This document shows, piece by piece, positions 7,084-16,401 of a DNA stretch of 57,457 bases. The notes beneath the pieces were generated by a model that worked only from the letters and a program-made list of their open reading frames with translations, was not told the origin of the DNA and made no database searches. Origin of the DNA: Roseobacter sp. (lineage in GTDB: Bacteria; Pseudomonadota; Alphaproteobacteria; Rhodobacterales; Rhodobacteraceae); NCBI GenBank assembly GCA_002731875.1, contig PCCY01000004.1, positions 271,963-329,419 of the forward strand, in the 5' to 3' direction. Numbering within the stretch: position 1 is the stretch's first letter; each line of letters begins with the position of its first letter. Position numbers and translations under genes: made by a program.

Positions 7084-8583
7084 ATGCAAGAGCTCACCCA
7101 CTATATGAACGGTGCCCATGTCAAAGGGACGTCGGGCCGGTTTTCAGACGTGTTCAACCCTGCGACCGGCGAAGTACAGGCAAAATGTCCCCTCGCCAAT
7201 GAGGCCGAGCTGGACCAGGCCGTGCAATATGCGATGGCGGCACAACCTGCGTGGGCGGCCGTGAACCCGCAGCGCCGTGCCCGGGTCATGATGAAATTCG
7301 TCGACCTGCTGAACCGCGACATGGACAAACTGGCCGAGGCCCTGTCCCGCGAACACGGCAAGACCCTGCCCGACGCCGCGGGCGACGTTCAGCGTGGCCT
7401 TGAAGTCGTCGAATATTGCATCGGTGCGCCCGAGCTGTTGAAAGGTGACTACACCGATAGCGCCGGTCCCGGCATCGACATGTATTCCATGCGCCAGCCG
7501 TTGGGGGTCTCCGCAGGCATCACGCCGTTCAACTTCCCCGCCATGATCCCGATGTGGATGTTCGCCCCCGCCATCGTCTGCGGCAACGCCTTCATCCTCA
7601 AACCGTCCGAGCGTGATCCATCCGTGCCCCTGATGCTGGCCGAACTGCTGGAAGAAGCGGGCTTGCCCAAAGGTATCATTCAGGTCGTCAATGGCGACAA
7701 GGAAGCGGTTGACGCGATCCTTCACCACCCTGTTATTCAATCGGTCGGCTTCGTCGGCTCCACCCCCATTGCCGAATATATCTACGGCACCGGCTGCGCG
7801 AATGGGAAACGCGTCCAATGCTTTGGCGGTGCCAAGAACCACATGATCATCATGCCGGACGCCGATCTGGACCAGGCCGCGGACGCGCTGATCGGCGCGG
7901 GCTATGGCGCGGCTGGCGAACGCTGCATGGCGATATCCGTAGCTGTTCCTGTGGGCGAGGAAACGGCGGATCGCCTGATCGAGAAGCTGGTCCCTCGCAT
8001 CGAAAAGCTCAAAGTCGGGCCCTACACATCCGGCAAGGACGTGGATTACGGTCCGGTTGTCACCGCAGCGGCCAAGGCCAATATCGAACGTCTGGTCCAA
8101 TCCGGCGTCGATCAAGGTGCCACATTGGTCGTAGATGGCCGCGACTTCAGCCTGCAAGGCTACGAAGAAGGATTCTTTGTCGGGCCGCATCTGTTCGACA
8201 ACGTGACCAAGGACATGGACATCTATAAGCACGAGATTTTCGGCCCCGTTCTGTCCACGGTTCGCGCCAAGACCTACGAAGAGGCGCTTGGTCTTGCGAT
8301 GGATCACGAGATGGGCAACGGCACTGCGATCTTTACCCGTGACGGCGATGCGGCACGTGATTTCGCCAACCGCGTCAACGTGGGCATGATCGGCATCAAC
8401 GTGCCGATTCCGGTACCACTCGCCTATCATACCTTTGGCGGCTGGAAAAAATCGGTCTTTGGCGATCTCAACCAGCACGGACCGGATGCGTTCAAATTTT
8501 ATACGCGCACCAAAACCGTGACCTCTCGCTGGCCCTCGGGCATCAAAGAAGGCGGAGAGTTCAACTTCAAGCCAATGGAGTGA
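7084..8583 (+). CDS. mmsA: Methylmalonate-semialdehyde dehydrogenase (CoA-acylating)
   Basis: This 499-residue aldehyde dehydrogenase oxidises methylmalonate semialdehyde to propionyl-CoA, the last step of valine breakdown (it also acts in inositol and beta-alanine routes). The start ATG 7084 is preceded by AAGGAGG and gives the family's usual length of about 500. It has the ALDH cofactor region SAGITPFNFPAMIPMWMFAPA (in parts, residues 143-163), ILKPSERDPS and catalytic Cys281 in GYGAAGERCMAIS. The general-base Glu of ordinary ALDHs is absent from QCFGGAKNHM, as expected for the CoA-dependent type. A hairpin follows the gene and the next gene has its own promoter. Confidence 0.95.
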   Translation: MQELTHYMNGAHVKGTSGRFSDVFNPATGEVQAKCPLANEAELDQAVQYAMAAQPAWAAVNPQRRARVMMKFVDLLNRDMDKLAEALSREHGKTLPDAAGDVQRGLEVVEYCIGAPELLKGDYTDSAGPGIDMYSMRQPLGVSAGITPFNFPAMIPMWMFAPAIVCGNAFILKPSERDPSVPLMLAELLEEAGLPKGIIQVVNGDKEAVDAILHHPVIQSVGFVGSTPIAEYIYGTGCANGKRVQCFGGAKNHMIIMPDADLDQAADALIGAGYGAAGERCMAISVAVPVGEETADRLIEKLVPRIEKLKVGPYTSGKDVDYGPVVTAAAKANIERLVQSGVDQGATLVVDGRDFSLQGYEEGFFVGPHLFDNVTKDMDIYKHEIFGPVLSTVRAKTYEEALGLAMDHEMGNGTAIFTRDGDAARDFANRVNVGMIGINVPIPVPLAYHTFGGWKKSVFGDLNQHGPDAFKFYTRTKTVTSRWPSGIKEGGEFNFKPME

Positions 8584-8592
8584 ACCACGTCT

Positions 8593-8614
8593 TGCGGGGG
8601 CCTCGGTCCCCGCA
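8593..8614 (+). terminator. Terminator-like hairpin after mmsA
   Basis: TGCGGGG (8593-8599) pairs with CCCCGCA (8608-8614) around an eight-base loop, nine bases past the mmsA stop. There is no T-run. Together with the promoter at 8620-8647 it separates mmsA from the acyl-CoA dehydrogenase operon. Confidence 0.5.
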
Positions 8615-8619
8615 CCTGC

Positions 8620-8664
8620 TTGCGCCTCGTACGGGCAGCGTTATAATTTAACGTACGTTCAATT
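8620..8664 (+). promoter_or_regulatory. Promoter and 20-bp operator of the acyl-CoA dehydrogenase-hydrolase-mmsB operon
   Basis: TTGCGC (8620-8625) and a perfect TATAAT (8642-8647) are 16 bases apart. A palindrome covers the -10 and start region at 8645-8664: AATT-T-AACGTACGTT-C-AATT, with one mismatched pair. That placement and symmetry indicate a dimeric repressor (TetR- or MerR-like). Branched-chain degradation genes in proteobacteria are often under such regulators, but no candidate regulator gene lies beside it. Confidence 0.62.
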
Positions 8665-8691
8665 CGACAGATCTTGGGAGGGATCACCGCC

Positions 8692-9834
8692 ATGGATTTC
8701 GCACTTTCCGAAGAGCAAACCGCCATATTCGATATGGCTTATGGCTTTGGCCAAGAACATATCGCCCCATTTGCGCGCCAGTGGGAAAAGGACGGCACCA
8801 TTCCGAAAGAGATCTGGCCCAAGATAGCCGAGCTTGGGTTTGGCGGCTTGTATGTATCCGAAGATGCAGGGGGCTCTGGTCTGACACGCCTTGATGCGAC
8901 GCTTGTGTTCGAGGCGCTGAGCATGGCCTGCCCTTCTGTCGCGGCGTTTCTGTCGATCCACAATATGTGCGCCAAGATGCTGGACAGCTTCGCCAGCGAC
9001 GATCTCAAGGCGCGCATCATGGATGATGTGCTGTCGATGAATACGGTGCTGAGCTACTGCCTGACCGAACCGGGTTCAGGTTCTGATGCCGCGGCTCTCA
9101 AGACCAAATGCGACCGGACCAACGATGGGTATACCCTGAACGGTACCAAGGCCTTCATTTCCGGCGGAGGCTATTCAGACGCCTACGTCGCCATGGTCCG
9201 CACCTCGGATGACGGCGCTGCCGGAGTGTCCACCGTCTATGTCGAGGATGGCACTCAGGGGCTTTCGTTTGGCGGGCTTGAGGACAAGATGGGCTGGCGC
9301 AGCCAACCAACAGCGCAGGTGCAGTTCGACAACTGCAAAATTCCTGCCGGGAATTTGGTCGGTGAAGAAGGCAAGGGTTTTAAATATGCGATGACGGGGC
9401 TGGATGGCGGCCGATTGAACATCGCGGCATGTTCACTGGGTGCGGCGCAGACGGCGCTGGACGCCACCTTGCGATATATGGGCGAACGCAAGGCGTTCGG
9501 GAAGCCGATCGACCAGTTCCAGGGCCTGCAGTTTCGTCTGGCAGATATGGAAATAGAGATGCAGGCAGCGCGTGTCTTTTTACGTCAGGCCGCGTGGAAA
9601 CTGGACAGTGGCGCACCGGACGCCACCAAGTTTTGTGCAATGGCAAAAAAGTTCGTCACAGACACCGGCAGCCGGGTGGTGGACCAATGTCTGCAACTGC
9701 ATGGCGGGTATGGCTACCTTGCCGATTATGGCATTGAAAAGCTGGTGCGTGATCTGCGCGTGCACCAGATATTGGAAGGCACGAACGAGATCATGCGCGT
9801 CATCGTCGCCCGCGAAATGTTGAAAAACAGATGA
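8692..9834 (+). CDS. Acyl-CoA dehydrogenase (probable isobutyryl-CoA dehydrogenase)
   Basis: A 380-residue flavoprotein that introduces an alpha-beta double bond into acyl-CoA. Family landmarks are YCLTEPGSGSDAAALKT (FAD and substrate loop), the FISGG motif, GKPIDQFQGLQFRLADM, the glycine-rich LHGGYGYL and the C-terminal QILEGTNEIMRVIVAREML. The first gene of an operon with 3-hydroxyisobutyryl-CoA hydrolase and 3-hydroxyisobutyrate dehydrogenase, it most likely oxidises isobutyryl-CoA in valine degradation; substrate choice is inferred from context. The ATG at 8692 is favoured over one six codons earlier because GGGAGGG lies about ten bases upstream. Its TGA overlaps the next ATG (ATGA). Confidence 0.93.
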   Translation: MDFALSEEQTAIFDMAYGFGQEHIAPFARQWEKDGTIPKEIWPKIAELGFGGLYVSEDAGGSGLTRLDATLVFEALSMACPSVAAFLSIHNMCAKMLDSFASDDLKARIMDDVLSMNTVLSYCLTEPGSGSDAAALKTKCDRTNDGYTLNGTKAFISGGGYSDAYVAMVRTSDDGAAGVSTVYVEDGTQGLSFGGLEDKMGWRSQPTAQVQFDNCKIPAGNLVGEEGKGFKYAMTGLDGGRLNIAACSLGAAQTALDATLRYMGERKAFGKPIDQFQGLQFRLADMEIEMQAARVFLRQAAWKLDSGAPDATKFCAMAKKFVTDTGSRVVDQCLQLHGGYGYLADYGIEKLVRDLRVHQILEGTNEIMRVIVAREMLKNR

Positions 9835-10874
9835 ACGATATCTCGATCCGCGTAACCGGGCGCGCCGGACGTATTACCCTTGACCGCCCTCAGGCCTTGA
9901 ATGCGCTGACCTACGACATGTGCCTTGCCATCGAAGATGCGCTCGACCGGTGGGCGAACGATACATCGGTTGATCTGATCGTAGTCGATGCAGCGGGCGA
10001 GCGCGCGTTCTGTTCCGGCGGCGACATTGCCGAGCTTTATGCGACGGGTAAGGCAGGCGACTATGACTATGGCAGGAAATTCTGGGCTGACGAGTACCGC
10101 CTGAACGCTAAAATTTTCAGCTACTCCAAGCCCGTTGTCTCTTTCATGCAAGGATTTACCATGGGCGGCGGCGTCGGCCTTGGCTGTCACGGGTCGCACC
10201 GTGTGGTAAGCGAGACCAGCCAGATCGCAATGCCCGAATGCGGGATCGGGTTGATCCCGGACGTGGGCGGTTCGCTGATGCTGGCCCTCGCTCCGGGACG
10301 GATCGGCGAATATCTGGGCGTCACTGCGACGCGAATGTCGGCGCAAGATGCGATTTTTGCCGGATTTGCAGACTGTTACATTCCGCAGCACCTGTGGCCT
10401 GACTTGATCGCCAAGCTTGAGGATACCGGGGATGCCGCAATATTGACACCCGCGACACTGGCCCCCCCGGCGTCTGAGCTGCAAGAACACCAGGCCCAGA
10501 TTGACGCGTTGTTTGACGGAGAAACACTGGGGGACATCCTGAACAATCTGCGCAAAGACGATGGAGAGTTCGCCCGAGAGACCCTGAAGAAAATGGAACG
10601 GATGAGCCCGCTCGCGATGGCAAGCACCATCGAGGTGATCCACAGGCTACGTGGCCCGTCGCTCACCATCGAAAAAGCATTGGACCTGGAATACCGGTTT
10701 ACCTACCGCGCCATGGAGCATGGCGATTTCCTTGAAGGGATCCGTGCCGCAATCATTGACAAAGACCGAAAGCCCGCCTGGCAATTCGCCGATATGAACG
10801 TGCCCCTTGCTGCCACGGGAAAAATGTTGCGCCCCTTGGGAAACGCGGCCCTAACACTGGAGAACACGAGATGA
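9831..10874 (+). CDS. 3-hydroxyisobutyryl-CoA hydrolase (enoyl-CoA hydratase fold)
   Basis: A 347-residue crotonase-superfamily protein, longer than ordinary enoyl-CoA hydratases (about 260) and of the length of 3-hydroxyisobutyryl-CoA hydrolases. It carries FCSGGDIAELY, the oxyanion-hole region GFTMGGGVGLGCHGSHR and AMPECGIGLIPDVGGSLML with the catalytic acid, plus the C-terminal extension of the hydrolase type. It releases free 3-hydroxyisobutyrate from its CoA ester, feeding the MmsB product of the next gene. Start and stop codons overlap both neighbours as ATGA, which implies translational coupling. Confidence 0.92.
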   Translation: MNDISIRVTGRAGRITLDRPQALNALTYDMCLAIEDALDRWANDTSVDLIVVDAAGERAFCSGGDIAELYATGKAGDYDYGRKFWADEYRLNAKIFSYSKPVVSFMQGFTMGGGVGLGCHGSHRVVSETSQIAMPECGIGLIPDVGGSLMLALAPGRIGEYLGVTATRMSAQDAIFAGFADCYIPQHLWPDLIAKLEDTGDAAILTPATLAPPASELQEHQAQIDALFDGETLGDILNNLRKDDGEFARETLKKMERMSPLAMASTIEVIHRLRGPSLTIEKALDLEYRFTYRAMEHGDFLEGIRAAIIDKDRKPAWQFADMNVPLAATGKMLRPLGNAALTLENTR

Positions 10875-11749
10875 GCAAGAAGATTGGATTCATAGGTCTG
10901 GGCAATATGGGGGCACCGATGGCCGCCAATCTGGCCAAGGCCGGTCATAGCGTCACTGGATATGACGTGGCGGGCACCACCGCCGAAGGTGTGACCGCGG
11001 CACGCAACCTGGAAAGTGCAGTCGCGGGGATGGACGTGGTCATCACGATGCTGCCGAACGGGTCGATCCTGCGGCAGGTGGCGGCACAGGCTCTTCCTCT
11101 TATGGAACGCGGCAGCCTGTTTATGGATTGCTCAACCGTGGATGTGGAGAGTGCGAAGAACACCTCTCAAGCCGCTGAGGATGCAGGGATTCTTGCAATA
11201 GACGCCCCGGTATCAGGTGGCATCGGAGGCGCATCCGCCGGGACCTTGACGTTTATGGCCGGGGGGTCGGCGGAGGCGTTTGCGATAGCCAAGCCCCTGT
11301 TCGATATCATGGGGCAAAAAGCCGTGCACTGCGGTGATGCCGGCGCAGGCCAGGCCGCCAAGATCTGCAACAACATGATTTTGGGCGTCACGATGATCGC
11401 CACTTGCGAGGCCTTCGCGCTGGCGGACAAATTGGGACTGGACCGACGAAAGATGTTTGATGTGGTCAGCACCTCATCGGGGTACAGCTGGTCGATGAAC
11501 GCATACTGCCCCGCCCCCGGCGTCGGCCCGGTATCACCCGCCGACAACGGCTATGCGCCCGGGTTCGCAGCGGAGTTGATGCTGAAGGATCTGGGTCTGT
11601 CGCAACAGGCAGCGGAAATGGCCAATGCCGATACCCCGATGGGAGAATTGGCGCGGGCGATCTATGCACAGTTCGTGGAAGAGGAAGATGGCCACGGGCG
11701 GGACTTTTCCGCGATGTTGCCGCGGTTTGAAAAGCGCACCCGAGGATAG
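10871..11749 (+). CDS. mmsB: 3-hydroxyisobutyrate dehydrogenase
   Basis: This 292-residue beta-hydroxyacid dehydrogenase oxidises 3-hydroxyisobutyrate to methylmalonate semialdehyde with NAD. It shows the N-terminal Rossmann motif GFIGLGNMGAPMAANLAKAG in short (residues 6-25), the substrate motif DAPVSGGIGGASAGTL (111-125) and the catalytic Lys164 in GAGQAAKICNNMILG. It overlaps the hydrolase gene by four bases and closes the operon; its product is the substrate of MmsA encoded 2.3 kb upstream, so the four enzymes make a continuous route from isobutyryl-CoA to propionyl-CoA. Confidence 0.96.
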   Translation: MSKKIGFIGLGNMGAPMAANLAKAGHSVTGYDVAGTTAEGVTAARNLESAVAGMDVVITMLPNGSILRQVAAQALPLMERGSLFMDCSTVDVESAKNTSQAAEDAGILAIDAPVSGGIGGASAGTLTFMAGGSAEAFAIAKPLFDIMGQKAVHCGDAGAGQAAKICNNMILGVTMIATCEAFALADKLGLDRRKMFDVVSTSSGYSWSMNAYCPAPGVGPVSPADNGYAPGFAAELMLKDLGLSQQAAEMANADTPMGELARAIYAQFVEEEDGHGRDFSAMLPRFEKRTRG

Positions 11750-11764
11750 TCACAGCGGGCCGGA

Positions 11765-11817
11765 CCGGGGGTTTCACACCCCCGGACCCCCGTGGAGTTT
11801 TTCCGGCAAAATGAAAA
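11765..11817 (+). repeat. GC-hairpin + GGAGTTT..GGCAAAATGAAA repeat after mmsB (terminator-like)
   Basis: CCGGGGG (11765-11771) pairs with CCCCCGG (11779-11785), followed by ACCCCCGT and the tail GGAGTTTTTCCGGCAAAATG AAAA (11794-11817). It lies 15 bases after the mmsB stop in the sense direction, the position of a terminator, and ends next to the convergent uvrA stop. It is related to the copies at 6913-6967 and 46633-46657. Confidence 0.6.
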
Positions 11818-11823
11818 GTACCC

Positions 11824-14706
11824 CTATTCAGCGGCAACCTTTCGAGACGTCAGCATAGGTTTCAGGTATGTGCCGGTGTGGCTTTCGGGGACTTCGGCGA
11901 CCTGTTCCGGGGTCCCTGTGGCGACTACCTGGCCGCCGCCGTCGCCGCCTTCGGGGCCGATATCGATAATGTGGTCGGCGGTTTTTATCACATCGAGATT
12001 GTGTTCGATGACGATTACCGAGTTACCCTGGTCGACCAGTTCATGCAGGACCTCGAGAAGCTTGCGGACATCTTCGAAATGCAGGCCGGTCGTGGGTTCA
12101 TCCAGGATGTAAAGGGTTCGCCCTGTTGACCGTCTGCTGAGTTCTTTTGACAGTTTCACCCGCTGGGCCTCGCCCCCGGAGAGGGTCGTCGCTTGTTGGC
12201 CCACCTTGATGTAGCCGAGCCCTACCCGCATCAGCGCATCCATTTTCTCGCGGATGCTTGGCACGGCCTGGAAGAAGCTCTGGGCGTCTTCAACGGTCAT
12301 GTCCAGCACGTCGGCGATGGATTTGCCCTTGAACTTGACTTCGAGTGTTTCGCGATTATAGCGCTTGCCCTTGCAGGTTTCACATTCGACATAGACGTCG
12401 GGCAGGAAGTGCATTTCGATCTTGATGACGCCATCACCCTGGCAGGCTTCGCAGCGGCCGCCTTTGACGTTGAAGCTGAACCGCCCGGGCTTGTATCCGC
12501 GCGCCTTGGCTTCGGGAAGCCCGGCGAACCAGTCGCGGATCGGAGTGAAGGCGCCGGTATAGGTCGCGGGGTTTGACCGGGGCGTGCGCCCGATCGCGCG
12601 CTGATCGATGTCGATAACCTTGTCGAGATGTTCGAGACCCTTGATGGTTTCGCAAGGTGCGGGCGTTTGACGCGCGCCGTTCAGGTTCATCGATGCGGTT
12701 TTGAACAAGGTTTCGATGGTCAGTGTCGATTTACCACCGCCAGACACGCCGGTCACGCAGACGAATTGGCCCAGCGGGAAGCTGACGGTGACGTCTTTCA
12801 GGTTGTTCCCCGAAGCTTTGACAACCGTGACGGCCTTTTTGTTGCCTTTGCGCCGTTTGGTCGGCACCGCGATCTCGCGCTTGCCGGTCAGGTATTGCCC
12901 AGTCAGCGATGCGGGGTCATTGGCGACCTGTTCGGGGGTGCCGTGGCTGACAACCTGGCCGCCATGCACACCGGCACCCGGCCCGATATCGAAGACATAA
13001 TCCGCTTCGCGGATTGCCTCTTCGTCGTGTTCGACCACGATCACGGTGTTGCCCTGAGCGCGCAGGTTCTTGAGGGTTTGCAACAGGCGGTCATTGTCGC
13101 GTTGGTGAAGACCGATCGACGGTTCATCAAGCACGTAAAGCACACCGGTCAGCCCGGACCCGATTTGCGACGCCAGACGAATACGCTGGCTTTCGCCGCC
13201 GCTGAGCGTTCCGCTGGACCGGGCCAGCGTAAGATATTCCAATCCCACGTTGTTCAGGAACCCCAAGCGCTCGCGTATTTCCTTGAGGATCGCGCGGGCG
13301 ATGTCGTTCTTCTGGGCGGAAAGGTGATCGGGGACGGTGTTGCACCAGTCGAATGCCTCGCGGATCGACATCTGTACAACCTGACCTGCATGGCGCAGCT
13401 GGTCCGGCGCACCATCGGCCGGCCCGATCTTGACCGCGAGCGCTTCGGGGCGGAGACGATAGCCATGGCAGGTTCCGCAGGGGCGATTGTTTTGATATCG
13501 TTCAAATTCTTCGCGGACCCAATTGCTGTCGGTCTCGCGATAGCGCCGCTCCATGTTCGGGATCACGCCTTCGAAAACGCGGCTGACCTCGTAGACGCGC
13601 CCGCCCTCGTCATAGCGAAACTTGATCTCTTCCTTGCCGGAACCATAGAGAAAAACCTGCTGCACCTTTTCGGGAAGATCCTTCCATTTGGTGGTCTCGC
13701 TGAATTTGTAATGCTTCGCGATCGCTTCGATTGTTTGCTTGAAGTAAGGAGATTTTCCTTTGCGCCACGGGGCCAATGCACCGTCGTACACCTTTAGATT
13801 CTGGTCCGGGACGACCAGGCGTTCGTCAAAAAACAGTTCTTTCCCCAACCCGTCGCAGGATGGGCAGGCACCAAAAGGCGCGTTGAACGAAAACAGCCTC
13901 GGTTCGATCTCGGGGATGGTGAATCCGCTGACGGGGCACGCAAACTTTTCGCTGAACGTGTGACGTTCGGGTTCGCCTTCACCCGGCGCGGTTTCGAGTA
14001 TCGCGATGCCGTCCGCCAGATCCAGCGCGGTGCGCAGGGAATCGGCCAGGCGGGTTTCGAGCCCTTCGCGAACAACGATCCGGTCCACAACCACGTCAAT
14101 ATTGTGACGGAATTTTTTATCCAGCGTCGGTGGTTCATCCAGCTCGTGGAATTCGCCATTGACCTTGACACGCTGGAAGCCCTGCTTGCGCAGCTCAAGA
14201 AACTCCTTACGGTACTCGCCCTTGCGATCGCGCACGATAGGCGCAAGAAGATATGCACGGGTGCCCGCCTCCATCGCCATGACGCGGTCCACCATGTCCT
14301 GCACCTGCTGCGCCTCGATGGGCTTGCCGGTGGCCGGCGAATATGGCGTGCCGACACGGGCGAAAAGAAGGCGCATGTAGTCGTAGATCTCGGTCACGGT
14401 GCCGACAGTGGACCGCGGGTTTTTCGACGTGGTCTTTTGTTCGATCGAAATCGCCGGCGAAAGGCCGCTTATGTGATCGACGTCGGGTTTCTGCATCATA
14501 TCCAGAAACTGGCGGGCGTAGGCGCTTAGCGATTCGACATAGCGCCGCTGACCTTCGGCATATATCGTATCAAAGGCCAAACTTGATTTGCCAGAGCCTG
14601 ATAAGCCGGTGATAACCACCAGCTGATCACGTGGGATATCCACATCGATGTTCTTTAAGTTGTGTTCGCGCGCGCCGCGGACTTCAATGTTCTTCAGCTC
14701 AGCCAT
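11824..14706 (-). CDS. uvrA: Excinuclease ABC subunit A
   Basis: UvrA recognises bulky DNA lesions and loads UvrB in nucleotide excision repair. The 960-residue protein has two ABC ATPase modules with Walker A motifs [13 protein letters not shown] (near residue 34) and [13 protein letters not shown] (near residue 655), two LSGGE(S/A)QR signatures, and zinc-binding Cys pairs including [26 protein letters not shown] and [10 protein letters not shown]. Length and motifs are complete. The ATG is at 14706, and a LexA box lies 64-78 bases upstream, so SOS induction is expected. Confidence 0.98.
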   Translation of the reverse strand: MAELKNIEVRGAREHNLKNIDVDIPRDQLVVITGLSGSGKSSLAFDTIYAEGQRRYVESLSAYARQFLDMMQKPDVDHISGLSPAISIEQKTTSKNPRSTVGTVTEIYDYMRLLFARVGTPYSPATGKPIEAQQVQDMVDRVMAMEAGTRAYLLAPIVRDRKGEYRKEFLELRKQGFQRVKVNGEFHELDEPPTLDKKFRHNIDVVVDRIVVREGLETRLADSLRTALDLADGIAILETAPGEGEPERHTFSEKFACPVSGFTIPEIEPRLFSFNAPFGACPSCDGLGKELFFDERLVVPDQNLKVYDGALAPWRKGKSPYFKQTIEAIAKHYKFSETTKWKDLPEKVQQVFLYGSGKEEIKFRYDEGGRVYEVSRVFEGVIPNMERRYRETDSNWVREEFERYQNNRPCGTCHGYRLRPEALAVKIGPADGAPDQLRHAGQVVQMSIREAFDWCNTVPDHLSAQKNDIARAILKEIRERLGFLNNVGLEYLTLARSSGTLSGGESQRIRLASQIGSGLTGVLYVLDEPSIGLHQRDNDRLLQTLKNLRAQGNTVIVVEHDEEAIREADYVFDIGPGAGVHGGQVVSHGTPEQVANDPASLTGQYLTGKREIAVPTKRRKGNKKAVTVVKASGNNLKDVTVSFPLGQFVCVTGVSGGGKSTLTIETLFKTASMNLNGARQTPAPCETIKGLEHLDKVIDIDQRAIGRTPRSNPATYTGAFTPIRDWFAGLPEAKARGYKPGRFSFNVKGGRCEACQGDGVIKIEMHFLPDVYVECETCKGKRYNRETLEVKFKGKSIADVLDMTVEDAQSFFQAVPSIREKMDALMRVGLGYIKVGQQATTLSGGEAQRVKLSKELSRRSTGRTLYILDEPTTGLHFEDVRKLLEVLHELVDQGNSVIVIEHNLDVIKTADHIIDIGPEGGDGGGQVVATGTPEQVAEVPESHTGTYLKPMLTSRKVAAE

Positions 14707-14769
14707 ATCGGACCCCCGTTAAGGTTATGTACATAAGGTCGCGATGCGGATTCTCCAATGAAAAAATGA

Positions 14770-14784
14770 GAACGCAGCAAGAAC
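14770..14784 (-). promoter_or_regulatory. LexA (SOS) box upstream of uvrA
   Basis: GAAC-N7-GAAC at 14770-14784 (GTTC-N7-GTTC in the uvrA direction) is an exact match to the direct-repeat LexA site of alphaproteobacteria. It is 64 bases before the uvrA ATG, where it can cover the promoter. Confidence 0.85.
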
Positions 14785-14908
14785 ACGCATATTGGTCACA
14801 CGCTCGCCCCGCGAAACACGCGTGCTTGAACCATTCCCGGGTACGAAACCGGCTTTGACAGCTGGGGTCGCAGCCCTTGCCACACCCCCACCTGCGGGAC
14901 GATCGCGG

Positions 14909-16303
14909 TTAGATGTGGATGACGCGACCGTATGCGGCAAGCACGGATTCATGCATCATCTCTGACAAGGTCGGATGCGGGAACACCGTGTTCATGAGGT
15001 CTTCTTCGGTGGTTTCCAACTGACGCCCGACGACATACCCCTGGATCAGTTCGGTCACTTCGGCACCGATCATGTGCGCCCCCAAAAGCTCACCGGTTTT
15101 TGCATCGAACACCGTTTTGATCATACCTTCGGGTTCGCCGAGTGCGATGGCTTTACCGTTGCCGATAAACGGGAAACGACCGATTTTCACGTCATATCCC
15201 AGTTCCTTGGCTTTTGCCTCGGTATAGCCGACAGAGGCCACCTGGGGATAGCAATAGGTACAGCCGGCGATGCTTTCAGGCTTGATCGGATGTACATCCT
15301 GTCCGGCGATCATCTCGGCTACCATGACGCCTTCGTGTGAAGCCTTGTGCGCCAGCCACGGGGCACCGGCCACATCACCGATAGCATAAAGACCGTCAAC
15401 ACCGGTGCGGCAATATTCATCTGTCACCACATGGGTGCGGTCGATAGCGACCCCCAGTTCCTCGAGGCCAAGATCCTCGACGTTACCGACAATGCCGACG
15501 GCGGAAATCACCGTATCGAAATCTTGCTTTTGGACCTTGCCGCCGGTTTCTATATGCGCAGTCACCTTCGCATCGGAGCGGTCAAGTTGCTTGACGACAG
15601 CCTTTTGCAAGATCGTCATGCCTTGCTTTTCAAACTGTTTTTTCGCGAACTTGCTGATCTCTTCATCTTCGACGGGCAAAATACGGTCCATCACTTCGAC
15701 GACTGTAGTTTCGGCCCCCAAGGTATTGTAAAAGCTCGCAAACTCGATCCCGATTGCGCCGGATCCGATGACCAGCAGTTTTTTGGGCATATGGGGCGGC
15801 TTCAGCGCGTCGCGATACATCCAGACCCGTTTCCCGTCGGCTTCGAGCCCGGGAAGATTGCGGGCACGTGCACCTGTGGCCAGCACGATATTCTTCGCTG
15901 TCAGTTCTTCGGTGCCCTTATCGGTCTTGACGGTAACCTTGCCCTTGCCCGCCAGCTTGGCGGTGCCCATGACGACGGTGATCTTGTTCTTCTTCATCAG
16001 ATGGCCAATGCCGCCCGACAGTTGTCCCGCCACCTTGCGCGACCGCTTTACAACCTCGTCAAGCTCGTAACCGATATTATCCGCCTTGAGGCCGAATTCT
16101 GCGGCGCGGTGCATCAGATGAAATACCTCGGATGAACGCAACAAAGCCTTGGTTGGAATGCACCCCCAGTTCAAACAGATCCCACCCAGATTTTCACGTT
16201 CAACGATCGCGACCGATAGCCCTAGCTGGGCACCGCGAATAGCAGCGACATACCCCCCCGGGCCAGAACCGATCACGATCAGATCAAAGGATTTGGCAGC
16301 CAT
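14909..16303 (-). CDS. lpdA: Dihydrolipoyl dehydrogenase (E3)
   Basis: E3 reoxidises the dihydrolipoyl arms of 2-oxoacid dehydrogenase complexes, passing electrons to NAD through FAD and a disulfide. The 464-residue protein has VIGSGPGGYVAA at the FAD fold, the redox pair Cys43/Cys48 in GGICLNWGCIPTK, a second Rossmann motif VIGSGAIGIEFASFY, and the C-terminal HPTLSEMMHES with the catalytic His. GAGG precedes the ATG at 16303. It stands apart from pdhABC (13 kb away), but a palindrome identical in its arms to the one before pdhA lies 30-53 bases upstream, so this E3 probably serves pyruvate dehydrogenase. Confidence 0.97.
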   Translation of the reverse strand: MAAKSFDLIVIGSGPGGYVAAIRGAQLGLSVAIVERENLGGICLNWGCIPTKALLRSSEVFHLMHRAAEFGLKADNIGYELDEVVKRSRKVAGQLSGGIGHLMKKNKITVVMGTAKLAGKGKVTVKTDKGTEELTAKNIVLATGARARNLPGLEADGKRVWMYRDALKPPHMPKKLLVIGSGAIGIEFASFYNTLGAETTVVEVMDRILPVEDEEISKFAKKQFEKQGMTILQKAVVKQLDRSDAKVTAHIETGGKVQKQDFDTVISAVGIVGNVEDLGLEELGVAIDRTHVVTDEYCRTGVDGLYAIGDVAGAPWLAHKASHEGVMVAEMIAGQDVHPIKPESIAGCTYCYPQVASVGYTEAKAKELGYDVKIGRFPFIGNGKAIALGEPEGMIKTVFDAKTGELLGAHMIGAEVTELIQGYVVGRQLETTEEDLMNTVFPHPTLSEMMHESVLAAYGRVIHI

Positions 16304-16332
16304 CAGAAAAACCTCGCAGTGTGGGGGATCAA

Positions 16333-16356
16333 ATATAGTTTAGTGGTAAACTATAT
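16333..16356 (-). promoter_or_regulatory. Operator palindrome upstream of lpdA (shared with pdhA)
   Basis: ATATAGTTTA (16333-16342), GTGG, TAAACTATAT (16347-16356): ten perfect pairs around a four-base spacer, 30 bases before the lpdA ATG. The inner eight bases of each arm and the spacer length are identical to the site at 29333-29352 before pdhA. I know no named regulator for this motif. Confidence 0.7.
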
Positions 16357-16401
16357 AAATCGTGTCAGCAACCGCGAGATTTGTCCCGGTGGTGTACAGC
16401 G

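Noticed and set aside
7144..8478. A 444-codon open frame antisense to mmsA
   Set aside because: It lies fully opposite a well-supported aldehyde dehydrogenase, has no family similarity that I can see, and is low in ordinary protein composition (many His, Arg and Val in odd runs). High-GC antisense frames are common artefacts.
12628..13797. A 389-codon open frame antisense to uvrA
   Set aside because: It is the mirror of uvrA codons, with no recognisable domain or ribosome-binding site.
14707..14908. tRNA or small RNA in the uvrA-lpdA gap
   Set aside because: I looked for a T-arm, anticodon stem and CCA-type end and found none; only the LexA box and promoter region are supported.
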